From positions 1-19,118 of the forward strand of contig WQST01000016.1 of the NCBI GenBank assembly GCA_009787745.1: a stretch of 19,118 bases of DNA, in the 5' to 3' direction. The notes beneath the pieces are model-generated. The model saw only the letters and a program-made list of their open reading frames with translations. It was not told the origin of the DNA and did not search any database. This DNA is from Lachnospiraceae bacterium (lineage in GTDB: Bacteria > Bacillota > Clostridia > Lachnospirales > Lachnospiraceae). Below are positions 7,040-15,344 of this stretch, in pieces; position 1 is the stretch's first letter, and each line of letters starts with the position of its first letter. Made by a program: the position numbers and the translations under genes.

Positions 7040-7979
7040 TAAAGAGTATTTATCTTATGAATCACGCGAATCATGCTATAAGATCCATGCGACGATATGG
7101 CAGCCGAAGCTTAAGGTCAAAGCAATCCTGATAATTGCTCACGGGATGGCGGAGTATATTGACCGTTATGACGCTTTCGCAACATATCTGGCGGAGCATG
7201 GTATTTTGGTAGCGGGATGCGATTATATCGGACATGGTAAGACCGTCGTCGGATTCGATAAATATGGTTACTTTTGCTCTCGTGATCCTGCAACGGTGGT
7301 GGTTCGTGATGTTCATCGTTTGAAAAAGACGATCCAGGAACGATATCCCTGTATCCCGCAGATTGTCATGGGACATAGTATGGGGTTCTTTGTTATCCTT
7401 AATTATTTGTATCGTTATGGCAACGGAGTTGACGGAGCGATATTCATGGGTTGCGGGATGCCGTCCAAAATATTAATTTCATGCTCACGCTTTATTGCTA
7501 ATTTGCAGGCGCGGGTCGTGGGCGCCGATAAGCCCGGCAAACTGCTTAACAGGCTTGCATTCGGAAAATATAACAAGAAAGTAACCGACCCCGAATCATT
7601 TTTTTCTTGGCTTAGTTTTAATAAAGAAAATGTTGAAAAATATGATAATGACCCTCTCTGCGGCTTTATTTTTACTATCAATGGCTTTCAAACAATGCTC
7701 GAATTGATTTCCAGGCTTCAAAAACCCGATAATCTGGCGCAGATTCCAAAGGATATGAAGATTCTGATGGTTTCAGGCGCGATGGATCCCGTTTGTGAAT
7801 ATGGCAAGGGGTTTGCGAAGGTTGAAAAGAGCCTGCGCAAAGTCGGTATCAATGATATTACGGCGAAATTATATTCCTGGGGACGTCATGAAATTTTACA
7901 GGAAGATGAAAAAAAAGAAGTTTTTGAGGATATCAAAAACTGGCTGGATAGTATGTTCACGGTAAGCATGGGAGGTTAG
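7032..7979 (+). CDS. Alpha/beta hydrolase, monoacylglycerol lipase / lysophospholipase type (315 aa)
   Basis: This is a serine hydrolase of the 'hydrolase_4' (PldB/monoglyceride-lipase-like) group. The nucleophile elbow GHSMG places Ser116 as catalytic. Asp252 (in SGAMDPV) and His286 (in WGRHEIL) complete the triad in the expected order and spacing. The oxyanion-hole region is IIAHGMAEYIDRY, matching the HG(M/L)xEHSxRY pattern of the group, and DYIGHGKT follows as the usual D.(R/Y)GHG motif. A cap domain spans about 140-225. No signal peptide is seen, so it is probably cytoplasmic, acting on lipid esters or detoxifying acyl compounds. I chose ATG 7032 (GGAA 7021-7024, spacing 7) over a TTG one codon upstream. 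It overlaps metG by 8 bases and is followed after one base by the lipoprotein gene, so these three form an operon. Substrate unknown. Confidence 0.92.
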   Translation: MISKEYLSYESRESCYKIHATIWQPKLKVKAILIIAHGMAEYIDRYDAFATYLAEHGILVAGCDYIGHGKTVVGFDKYGYFCSRDPATVVVRDVHRLKKTIQERYPCIPQIVMGHSMGFFVILNYLYRYGNGVDGAIFMGCGMPSKILISCSRFIANLQARVVGADKPGKLLNRLAFGKYNKKVTDPESFFSWLSFNKENVEKYDNDPLCGFIFTINGFQTMLELISRLQKPDNLAQIPKDMKILMVSGAMDPVCEYGKGFAKVEKSLRKVGINDITAKLYSWGRHEILQEDEKKEVFEDIKNWLDSMFTVSMGG

Positions 7980-7980
7980 T

Positions 7981-8508
7981 ATGAAACGCTTTACGGTATT
8001 ATTTCTGGTAATTGTTCTGGTCAGTTGTACCATGTTCGGAAAGATTGATTCCGATGCATCAGGTTATTTGAGCATCACGGATTATTTTGATGATTACAAA
8101 GACGGATTTAAGGAATTGTTTGAAGGTGTTGATGACGCAACGGTGGGCAAAGCTTTTGATTTTTTACAGGAAAAAGCAGCCGACGGAAGTTTGAAATCGG
8201 AGTCAGGTATTAAGAACGCCATTAAAGAGGGGCAGGACAAGTTTGACCTTGAATTAAGCCCGAAACATATTGAGAATATGATTGAACTTGTCACTACCTT
8301 AGAAAACATGGGGTTCAAAAGTGATGTAATCATCGGCAAAGCAAAAGAAATGTATGGAAAATATGGTATTAATTTTCTTGACCATTCGAATGAACTTATC
8401 GGTGAAGCGATTAAAAGTTCCCTCGGCAGTATCATTATGAATGCGCTTCGTGATTTTTTCCGCTCCATGGGTGAGTTTTTTAAAGATTTAATCAGCGGTA
8501 TTTTGTAG
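7981..8508 (+). CDS. Small predicted lipoprotein, helical, DUF1002-like (175 aa)
   Basis: Residues 1-16 form a type II signal peptide: MKR, a hydrophobic core, and the lipobox L13-V-S-C16, so the mature protein should be lipid-anchored outside the membrane. The remaining about 160 residues are hydrophilic and helical. The stretch with AIKEGQDKFDLELS, then MIELVTTLENMGF and AKEMYGKYG (about 73-124), resembles the C-terminal helical repeat of DUF1002 (YpuA-like) exported proteins, a tentative match. The C-terminal 30 residues form an amphipathic helix with aromatic residues (ALRDFFRSMGEFFKDLI). GGAGG (7971-7975) lies five bases before the ATG and inside the end of the hydrolase gene, one base away, so it is translated from the metG transcript. 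Function unknown; an envelope role with the preceding lipase is only a guess. Confidence 0.8.
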   Translation: MKRFTVLFLVIVLVSCTMFGKIDSDASGYLSITDYFDDYKDGFKELFEGVDDATVGKAFDFLQEKAADGSLKSESGIKNAIKEGQDKFDLELSPKHIENMIELVTTLENMGFKSDVIIGKAKEMYGKYGINFLDHSNELIGEAIKSSLGSIIMNALRDFFRSMGEFFKDLISGIL

Positions 8509-8553
8509 TTGATTTTTTGCTCAGGATAAGATATAATAGTACAAAAGTACTAA
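8509..8553 (+). promoter_or_regulatory. Candidate promoter with a dyad at the start site, before the GNAT / c-di-GMP gene run
   Basis: TTGATT (8509-8514) and TATAAT (8533-8538) are 18 bp apart. A perfect inverted repeat TAGTAC-AAAA-GTACTA (8538-8553) overlaps the end of the -10 box and the predicted start site, a typical repressor position. As RNA the same bases make a 6-bp AU-rich hairpin followed by an interrupted T tract, so it might instead be a weak terminator for the metG operon. A second -10-like TATAAT lies at 8613-8618 without a good -35. Confidence 0.4.
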
Positions 8554-8662
8554 TTTTGATTTTTTACAATATTTGTCAAAGATTTTCTATGGACTTGATA
8601 GTGGATTTGACTTATAATATATTCTTAACTGACTGATAGTAGATTCATGAGGATTGGATGAA

Positions 8663-9139
8663 ATGGAAAATTCGCTTCCGTGTTTTATCAGATTTGCTCA
8701 TTCCGATGAATGGGAGGAAGCGATGTCACTGGTCTGGAGAACTTTTTTAGTTTTCGAAGCACCGGTTTATCTTCCTCAAGGTATCAGAAGCTTTGAAAAC
8801 TTCATAACCGACTCGACTCTTAAAAGGATGTTTGAAATGGGCGTATACCAGATGTTGGTTGCGATATATGAAGGAAAAGTAGTTGGTATGATTACGCTTC
8901 GTGACAAAGCACATATTTCGCTTTTGTTTGTGGATGAAGATTATCATTTTATGGGCGTCGGTAAAGCACTTGTTGCACATCTATGCCGGTACTTAAGAGA
9001 TGAGGCGGGTGAGAGGCGTGTTACAGTGAATGCTTCGCCGTATGGAGTAGATTTTTATCATAGAATAGGGTTTACAGATCTGGGAGCAGAAGCGTTGTCC
9101 GATGGAATAAGATATACGCCGATGGAGATTCGCTTCTAA
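8663..9139 (+). CDS. GNAT-family N-acetyltransferase (158 aa)
   Basis: The protein is a single GNAT domain that transfers an acetyl group from acetyl-CoA to an amine. Motif A is seen as LLFVDEDYHFMGVGKALVAHL-type sequence near residues 94-113, with the pyrophosphate-binding turn FMGVGK standing in for (Q/R)xxGxG/A. Motif B follows as VNASPYGVDFYHRIGF (about 125-140), including the tyrosine-rich loop (DFYHRIGF) found near the catalytic site. The start is ATG 8663, nine bases after GAGGA (8649-8653). A TTG at 8654 would add three residues but has no room for an SD. It begins the run that continues 21 bases later with the HD-GYP gene. Its acceptor could be an antibiotic, a polyamine or a protein; nothing in the sequence decides. 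Linkage to c-di-GMP genes may be incidental. Confidence 0.9.
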   Translation: MENSLPCFIRFAHSDEWEEAMSLVWRTFLVFEAPVYLPQGIRSFENFITDSTLKRMFEMGVYQMLVAIYEGKVVGMITLRDKAHISLLFVDEDYHFMGVGKALVAHLCRYLRDEAGERRVTVNASPYGVDFYHRIGFTDLGAEALSDGIRYTPMEIRF

Positions 9140-9160
9140 AAGGTTATAAGGGGTCGCCGA

Positions 9161-10384
9161 ATGCAGTCTATCCACAGTAAAGATATTTTTTATTTGCTCA
9201 GGGAAACACTAAAGCTGTTTGATCGCCGTCCGATAGTTCATGGCGGGAAAGTTGCTTATTATGTATATAAGATGTTAAGGCACAAGGGTGAGCTGGAAGA
9301 TTTTGAACTTGCGGATATTATGTTTTTAGTAACATTTCATGATATTGGTGCTTATCGGACAGATGAGATTGAGCAAATGCTCCGCTATGATACTAAAGAG
9401 TATCATGCTCACAGTTTGTACGGGCAATTATTTTTAGATAATTGGACGTCGTTTGGTGAATACGCTAAGGTTATCTTTCATCATCATACTGACTTTTCCG
9501 TCCTTAAGAAATCAAATTTCAAAAATATTGATTTAGCATCTTATATTAATTTAGCCGAAGCAATTGATATTTTCAGAGGTTCATTAGGTGACAAGTTCGA
9601 TCTGGAAGTGTTTAAAAAGCAAGTCGGAAGTAAATTTTCACCCGAAGCATTTGAACTTTTTTGTCAGGTGAATGAAGAGTATAATTTGTTTGAGCAGGTC
9701 GGTTCGGGTGCATATAAGCAGGAAACCAACGAACTGATGGATTATTTCATTTTATCAAACGAAGATAAGGTCAAACTTTTAGAATTTTTGATGTTTACCA
9801 TCTCGTTAAAAAGCGATAATGCGATAAACAATGCGGTTTTATGTGTTGCTTTATGTGAGAAATTAGGCGTTTTAATGAAGTTAAATCCTGCGCAGCAAAA
9901 GAATCTGCTTTATGCCGCTTATGTGCATGATATAGGTTTTTTGGCTTTCCGTAAGAATTGGATTGATGAACCGGCGAAGTTAAATACAGCTCATATGGAA
10001 AAATTCGCCCATCATACGTTAATGATGGAGCAGTTGCTAAAGGATCGCATAAAGCGTGATGTTATTGTCATTGCCGCCGCTCACCATGAACGGGCGGACG
10101 GAAATGGGTATCCGCGCCGTTTAACGGAAAAGCAAATGAATTTGTCCCAGCTTATTTTGCAGTTTGCCGATGCGGTTTCGGTAATGATGGCAGCGCCGCT
10201 CGATAAAGATAAGTTAATTTCCAAGATAAAAAAGCAAACGGAAGGCGGTTATTTCAGTCCTGCCGTAACAAAAGTATTTATTGATATGTTCGATGAAATA
10301 GTGGAATATACTGCTGAACGAACGGAGAAAATCCTCAAAAATTATAAACGCCTTAATGAGGAACTTCAAAAAAGCAAAGCATAG
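9161..10384 (+). CDS. Tandem-HD protein with C-terminal HD-GYP domain, probable c-di-GMP phosphodiesterase (407 aa)
   Basis: HD-GYP proteins hydrolyse cyclic di-GMP (some act on cGAMP) using metals held by His and Asp residues. Two HD domains are visible. The first (about 20-150) has His27, the H60-D61 pair, later histidines in the EYHAHSLYG segment, and HHH. The second (about 210-400) has H256-D257 in YVHDIGF, then H308-H309-E310 and the diagnostic D313-G-N-G-Y-P318, a complete GYP motif. The second domain lacks the usual first histidine: the position is in NAINNAVLC. Whether the first domain supplies a metal site or is a sensor is open. There is no receiver, PAS or membrane segment. AAGGGG (9148-9153) precedes the ATG by seven bases. 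The next gene starts 19 bases downstream and a GGDEF enzyme lies further along the run, which supports the c-di-GMP role. Confidence 0.88.
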   Translation: MQSIHSKDIFYLLRETLKLFDRRPIVHGGKVAYYVYKMLRHKGELEDFELADIMFLVTFHDIGAYRTDEIEQMLRYDTKEYHAHSLYGQLFLDNWTSFGEYAKVIFHHHTDFSVLKKSNFKNIDLASYINLAEAIDIFRGSLGDKFDLEVFKKQVGSKFSPEAFELFCQVNEEYNLFEQVGSGAYKQETNELMDYFILSNEDKVKLLEFLMFTISLKSDNAINNAVLCVALCEKLGVLMKLNPAQQKNLLYAAYVHDIGFLAFRKNWIDEPAKLNTAHMEKFAHHTLMMEQLLKDRIKRDVIVIAAAHHERADGNGYPRRLTEKQMNLSQLILQFADAVSVMMAAPLDKDKLISKIKKQTEGGYFSPAVTKVFIDMFDEIVEYTAERTEKILKNYKRLNEELQKSKA

Positions 10385-10403
10385 GAATGGCATGGTTACT
10401 TAA

Positions 10404-11075
10404 ATGGGAAGATTATTTAATCTTGATAGCCCGGCAATGGTTTTTTTAAGCCGTTTAGCCGATTTGATGATACTAAACATAATTATTATGATAGTATGTA
10501 TACCGATCATTACAATCGGGCCTGCACTTACGGCAATGCACTATGTTATCCTAAAAATGGTTCGTAAAGAAGAAGGATATTTAGTCAGACCTTTCTTTAC
10601 ATCATTTAAGAATAATTTTAAGCAAGCGACATTGTCATGGTTAATAGTTTTGGTATTTATCATTATATTTGTGATTGACTTGAACATAATTAATAATTCA
10701 GGTTTAGAGTTTGCAAGCTGGCTGCGGATTATTTTAATAGCAGTCGGTGTTATTGCCGCGATGACGGCAATATATGTTTTCCCGCTAATTGCGCGATTTG
10801 AAAATTCGATTCGCGGGACATTCAAGAACGCTTTGTTTATGTCAATACTCAGTTTGCCGAAAACAGCCACGATGATTGTAATATATATATTACCGATAGC
10901 TCTTGTGCTTCTTAATCCGCAAGTATTGCCGATTATCTTTCTTTTAGGAATCACAGGCCCGGGATACTTATGCGCTATGCTTTACAGCAAGACCTTCAAG
11001 CGCTTTGAACCTGAAGAAGAAGTACTGAAAGATGCGGATGATTGGACGGTAAATATGGATGAAGAAGTGAAGTAA
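10404..11075 (+). CDS. YesL/DUF624-family integral membrane protein (223 aa)
   Basis: The N-terminal MGRLFNLDSPAMVFLSRLADLMILN followed by a hydrophobic segment and GPALTAMHYVILKMVR is the typical opening of YesL (DUF624) proteins. Five or so membrane segments are visible (about 18-43, 72-92, 104-126, 148-170, 172-192), then a charged cytoplasmic tail rich in Glu and Asp. Family members usually lie beside carbohydrate ABC transporters or polysaccharide-use genes, and their role is unknown. Here the gene sits between the HD-GYP gene and a GGDEF gene instead. An in-frame TAA lies directly before the ATG, so this start is forced. The ribosome binding site is weak: only GGAATGG about 16 bases upstream, so expression may depend on translation of the preceding gene. 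Confidence 0.88.
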   Translation: MGRLFNLDSPAMVFLSRLADLMILNIIIMIVCIPIITIGPALTAMHYVILKMVRKEEGYLVRPFFTSFKNNFKQATLSWLIVLVFIIIFVIDLNIINNSGLEFASWLRIILIAVGVIAAMTAIYVFPLIARFENSIRGTFKNALFMSILSLPKTATMIVIYILPIALVLLNPQVLPIIFLLGITGPGYLCAMLYSKTFKRFEPEEEVLKDADDWTVNMDEEVK

Positions 11076-11107
11076 GCATATCAATAGTGTCAGGATTAGG
11101 AGAGATG

Positions 11108-12607
11108 ATGCGCGAAGAAAGAAAACGAATAATAACTCAATGGATGTTTCCAACAATCGTTTTGGTAATTATTATCGCCGGAATGATCATCAATTTCAAT
11201 ATCAGAAGTGCCGAGATGGCGACGAATGCGATCGAAAAAGATATGATTGTAGTATCCGAAAGGTATTCGGCGGATCTTTTTCGTGAACTGACGGTAATGT
11301 CAGAAGCGGCTAAAACAGTTTCGGAAGCGATTAACATTATCGGTCAGGATCGGGAGACCAACGCTTCGGAAATCGTTGAAATATTGTATGCGCTTTATCA
11401 TCATTCTCCTGCGTATCTGGCGGTTTTCTCCGATGAAGCAGGGATTGGGATTACGAATACGGGTCAAGCAGTTAACTTATCAGGAGAACCGTATTTTGGT
11501 GATTTGTTAGAAACGGGGGCTAATACTTTCGTATATGTCGAAGATAACGGTATTACAGGCGAGAGTGCGATTACACATTTTATTACGGTTCCGGGTGATT
11601 CGGGAAATGTTCTGATTACATATTTCCCGCTTAATATCTTAGGTGACTTTATCCGTAAAAATGATTTCGACGGTGATGTTTTATTTATGCTCATGAATAG
11701 CGGCGGACAGATTTTGGCTAATAATAGCGACTTCCGCAGTCATTTTTTAAAGGATAATATGCTGGTCGATAATTTGAAGCGTTCATATAATGATGAAATC
11801 CGTAAAATGGATATCCGCATCAAAAACGGTGTTTCAGGAGTTATGAAAGTTGATATGGACGGTGAATTCCGCTCATTATTATATTCTCCTTTCGCTGTTA
11901 ATAATTGGTATGTTATAGTCGGTGTTAACAGAGATTATGTTGACAGGCAAGAAAGAAAAGAATGGGAATATACCCGCAAGACACTCTTTCAGTTAGCGGC
12001 GGTTATCAGTGGTTTCATCATTGTTATAATAGTTGCTAATATGCTTGCCAAGCTTAGGAATACCGCTAATACCAAAGAGTTGATGGAAAAAGCCGATACC
12101 GATCTTTTAACAGGGCTGTTCAATAAGGTTGCGACCGAACGAAGGGTCATGGAATACTTTGCCACCCATCCCAATGAACAAGCGATTATGTATGTTCTGG
12201 ATATCGATAATTTCAAAAAAATCAATGACACAATGGGTCATGCTTTCGGTGATGAAGTTCTTAGGTCATTAGGTTCGCAGATTACTCCGATTTTCCGTGC
12301 TTCGGATATAATCGGCAGAATCGGCGGCGACGAATTAATCATCCTTCTCAAAAATATTTACAGTGATGAAAATCTGATTAGGGAATCTACGAAAGTAGCT
12401 CGTTTTTTCCATGATTTCAAAGCGGGGGAATATGTAAAATATTCGGCGACCGCCAGTATTGGCGCCGCTATTTTCCCGCGCGACGGCAAAGATTTTGAGT
12501 CAATGTATAAAGCCGCCGACCAGGCGCTGTATATGGCGAAAAAGCGCGGTAAAAATCAATTGGCTTTCTATCACGATACATTTGAAGGAATTGTTATTAA
12601 ATCATGA
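11108..12607 (+). CDS. Membrane diguanylate cyclase: dCache-like sensor plus GGDEF domain (499 aa)
   Basis: The C-terminal GGDEF domain (about 330-490) condenses two GTP into cyclic di-GMP. The active loop reads G406-G-D-E-L410; the last Phe is replaced by Leu, but the residues for metal and GTP are kept. The inhibitory I-site RASD (397-400) sits the usual five residues before the loop, so product inhibition is likely. The start of the domain shows DTDLLTGLFNK, and DIDNFKKINDTMGHAFGDEVL carries the nucleotide and metal aspartate. N-terminally, TM1 (about 12-30) and TM2 (about 293-316) enclose some 260 extracytoplasmic residues resembling a double Cache ligand sensor (with AYLAVFSDEAG and YSPFAVNNWYVIVGVN). 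ATG 11108 is preferred, with AGGAG (11098-11102) five bases before it; an in-frame GTG at 11087 has no SD. Last gene of the run; no clear terminator follows. Confidence 0.93.
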   Translation: MREERKRIITQWMFPTIVLVIIIAGMIINFNIRSAEMATNAIEKDMIVVSERYSADLFRELTVMSEAAKTVSEAINIIGQDRETNASEIVEILYALYHHSPAYLAVFSDEAGIGITNTGQAVNLSGEPYFGDLLETGANTFVYVEDNGITGESAITHFITVPGDSGNVLITYFPLNILGDFIRKNDFDGDVLFMLMNSGGQILANNSDFRSHFLKDNMLVDNLKRSYNDEIRKMDIRIKNGVSGVMKVDMDGEFRSLLYSPFAVNNWYVIVGVNRDYVDRQERKEWEYTRKTLFQLAAVISGFIIVIIVANMLAKLRNTANTKELMEKADTDLLTGLFNKVATERRVMEYFATHPNEQAIMYVLDIDNFKKINDTMGHAFGDEVLRSLGSQITPIFRASDIIGRIGGDELIILLKNIYSDENLIRESTKVARFFHDFKAGEYVKYSATASIGAAIFPRDGKDFESMYKAADQALYMAKKRGKNQLAFYHDTFEGIVIKS

Positions 12608-12725
12608 TTTGTAACCGCAAATATACAACATGCCCAATAGGAAATAATGATAATTGAGCATTTTGCATAAAAAGAATATTGAATTGTGATTAAATAAGCA
12701 AATTAGCTATTGTAGGTACTATTTT

Positions 12726-12754
12726 TTGTGGAATTGTGTTATAGAAATTATACT
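12726..12754 (+). promoter_or_regulatory. Candidate promoter of the ABC ATPase gene
   Basis: TTGTGG (12726-12731) and TATACT (12749-12754) are spaced by 17 bp. Further -10-like boxes follow at 12765-12770 (TATACT) and 12775-12780 (TATAAT) without good -35 partners. The rest of the 220-bp gap (12608-12827) is AT-rich, with no gene, riboswitch motif or GC-rich hairpin that I can recognise. Confidence 0.45.
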
Positions 12755-12827
12755 ACAGATAAGGTATACTGTTTTATAATAATATATTGCTGTACATATC
12801 GGCAAAAGTATATTTAAGGAGGAAAGA

Positions 12828-13937
<1,110 letters not shown>

Positions 13938-13959
13938 GCTTAGAAAAGATAATGTTAAT

Positions 13960-14001
13960 CGAGTAAGAGGCTCTTACTCGTTGCGCGAGCCGCGTTCGTG
14001 C
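13960..14001 (+). other. Two adjacent hairpins downstream of the ATPase gene
   Basis: CGAGTAAGA (13960-13968) pairs perfectly with TCTTACTCG (13972-13980) around three bases. GCGCGAGC (13983-13990) then pairs with GTTCGTGC (13994-14001) around CGC, with two G.U pairs. Neither is followed by a T run. The stretch is clearly GC-richer than the flanks. Together with the terminator at 14042-14075 it could be a structured mRNA 3' end or a small RNA, but no known RNA family is recognised. Confidence 0.45.
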
Positions 14002-14041
14002 GTTCAGGCGAAATATTTCCTTATGTGGCTCTGTGCATATG

Positions 14042-14075
14042 AAAAGAATGGGATGAAATTTGTCCCATTCTTTTT
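14042..14075 (+). terminator. Strong intrinsic terminator after the ATPase gene
   Basis: AAAAGAATGGGA (14042-14053) pairs perfectly over 12 bp with TCCCATTCTTTT (14063-14074) around a 9-base loop, and five T residues end the structure (14071-14075). The A-rich left foot means it could also work in reverse. It ends the ATPase transcript about 105 bp after the stop and about 80 bp before the regulator start. Confidence 0.88.
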
Positions 14076-14115
14076 GGGCTTTATGTGAAATTGCTGCGAT
14101 GTGAACTATTTAAGG

Positions 14116-14139
14116 AAGTGTCGCCATTGGGCGGCGCTT
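14116..14139 (+). promoter_or_regulatory. Leader hairpin just before the CdaR/PucR-type gene
   Basis: AAGTGTCGCC (14116-14125) pairs with GGCGGCGCTT (14130-14139) over 10 bp, including two G.U pairs, around the loop ATTG. It ends six bases before the AAGGG (14146-14150) that serves the ATG at 14158. It does not cover the SD, so it may act as an mRNA stabiliser or standby structure. No promoter is evident between the terminator and this hairpin, so how the regulator gene is transcribed is unclear. Confidence 0.4.
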
Positions 14140-14157
14140 ATGATAAAGGGACAGGTT

Positions 14158-15246
14158 ATGCTATCGAATCAGATTATTAAAAACAGCATCATGGAGTTAA
14201 AAAATATCACGAAAATAGACCTTTTCGTGTTTGACCTAGAAGGCGCTTTGATTGCGGCTACTTGCGAGGGTGAACTGATTACAAAGGATATCATCAGGCA
14301 CTTTGCGGAATCGACGGCAGACAGTCAGGTAATCGGAGCAAATCATCTGCTGAAAATATTGGATGAGAATGAAGCGGCTTTTATTCTAAACGCGGTTGGT
14401 TCTGCGGAAGATGTTTACATGGTAGGGCGCATCGCCGTCAGCCAAATCCAGAATTTACTGATTGCTTATAAGGAAAAATTTGACCGAAACAGTTTCTTCC
14501 AGAATTTGATATTGGACAACCTTTTATTGGTCGATGTTTATAACCGCGCGAAAAAACTGCATATCGAAGTTGCAATACCGCGAGTGGTTATCTTGGTAGA
14601 GACGAACATCGAAAAAGATAATGCGGCGATAGAGTTCCTTCGCGGAATGTACTCGCATCATGCAGGGGATTATGTGACGGCGGTTGATGAGCGGAGCATT
14701 ATCCTGATTAAATCGCTTGGTGCAAATGACGGCTATGAACAGGTAGAGAGAATCGCTCACACGATTGCGGATATGATGAATATGGAAGCGTTATTAAGCG
14801 TTCGGGTTTCATATGGGACGATTGTTAAGGAACTTAAGGATGTTTCTAAATCATATAAAGAAGCAATGATGGCTTTGGACGTCGGAAAGATTTTCTATAT
14901 TGAAAAGAGTGTTAATGCGTATAACACACTTGGGATTGGGCGTTTGATTTATCAGCTGCCGATTAATTTGTGTAAAATATTTATCGATGAAATTTTCCGC
15001 AATGTAAATCCGCATGAAATTGATGAAGAAATACTGACGACGGTAAATAAATTCTTCGAAAATAGTTTGAATGTTTCAGAAGCTTCAAGGCAATTATTTG
15101 TCCACCGAAATACGCTTGTCTATCGAATCGAAAAGCTAGAAAAAAGTACAGGCTTAGATGTCCGTACATTTGACGACGCCCTAACCTTCAAAATCGCCAT
15201 GATGGTCGTAAGTTATATGAAATACTTAGAATCAATTACGTTCTGA
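14158..15246 (+). CDS. CdaR/PucR-type transcriptional regulator (362 aa)
   Basis: The C-terminal 60 residues have the PucR-type helix-turn-helix: LTTVNKFFENSLNVSEASRQ, then LFVHRNTLVYRIEKLEKSTGL, then DDALTFKIAMM. The motif (Nxs..A..LfvHRNTl.YRi.ki...tgld) is that of CdaR and related activators. The middle holds the GGDEF-like CdaR domain without catalytic residues (about 130-270), and the N-terminus (about 1-110) resembles the sugar-diacid recognition domain. CdaR in E. coli responds to glycerate or glucarate; many Clostridia keep a homologue beside a UgpC/MsmX ATPase gene, as here, and its inducer is unknown. The start is ATG 14158, seven bases after AAGGG. A GTG at 14101 would add 19 residues running through the leader hairpin, and is unlikely. 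A role in regulating sugar transport together with the ATPase is inference from context. Confidence 0.87.
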   Translation: MLSNQIIKNSIMELKNITKIDLFVFDLEGALIAATCEGELITKDIIRHFAESTADSQVIGANHLLKILDENEAAFILNAVGSAEDVYMVGRIAVSQIQNLLIAYKEKFDRNSFFQNLILDNLLLVDVYNRAKKLHIEVAIPRVVILVETNIEKDNAAIEFLRGMYSHHAGDYVTAVDERSIILIKSLGANDGYEQVERIAHTIADMMNMEALLSVRVSYGTIVKELKDVSKSYKEAMMALDVGKIFYIEKSVNAYNTLGIGRLIYQLPINLCKIFIDEIFRNVNPHEIDEEILTTVNKFFENSLNVSEASRQLFVHRNTLVYRIEKLEKSTGLDVRTFDDALTFKIAMMVVSYMKYLESITF

Positions 15247-15293
15247 TACGTACCGTCGCCGGTATCATCCTTCGCAATCAACTTCTATAATCC

Positions 15294-15338
15294 ATCCTCC
15301 CCGCATAAAATAAAGCATAGCAAATTTTCGGGGAGGAT
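15294..15338 (+). promoter_or_regulatory. Hairpin sequestering the Shine-Dalgarno of the 15345 gene
   Basis: ATCCTCCCCG (15294-15303) is the exact reverse complement of CGGGGAGGAT (15329-15338), a GC-rich 10-bp stem with a 25-base AT-rich loop. The right arm contains GGGGAGG (15330-15336), the SD of the TTG-started gene at 15345, so the left arm is a perfect anti-SD. Only four T residues follow (15338-15341), so it would be a poor terminator. A TATAAT at 15286-15291 lies just upstream but has no good -35; if used, the transcript would start inside the left arm and lose part of the block. Confidence 0.6.
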
Positions 15339-15344
15339 TTTAAG

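Noticed and set aside
8509..12827. A c-di-GMP riboswitch in the leaders of the c-di-GMP genes or the ATPase
   Set aside because: Neither leader (8509-8662, 12608-12827) shows the conserved GEMM core or a comparable structured domain by eye.
13960..13980. Perfect CGAGTAAGA hairpin as the ATPase terminator
   Set aside because: No T run follows; the structure at 14042-14075 is a far better terminator.
15244..15267. TGATAC/GTATCA and TACCG/CGGTA repeats at the regulator stop codon as a terminator
   Set aside because: Only a 5-bp stem with a bulged extension and no T tract; likely chance.
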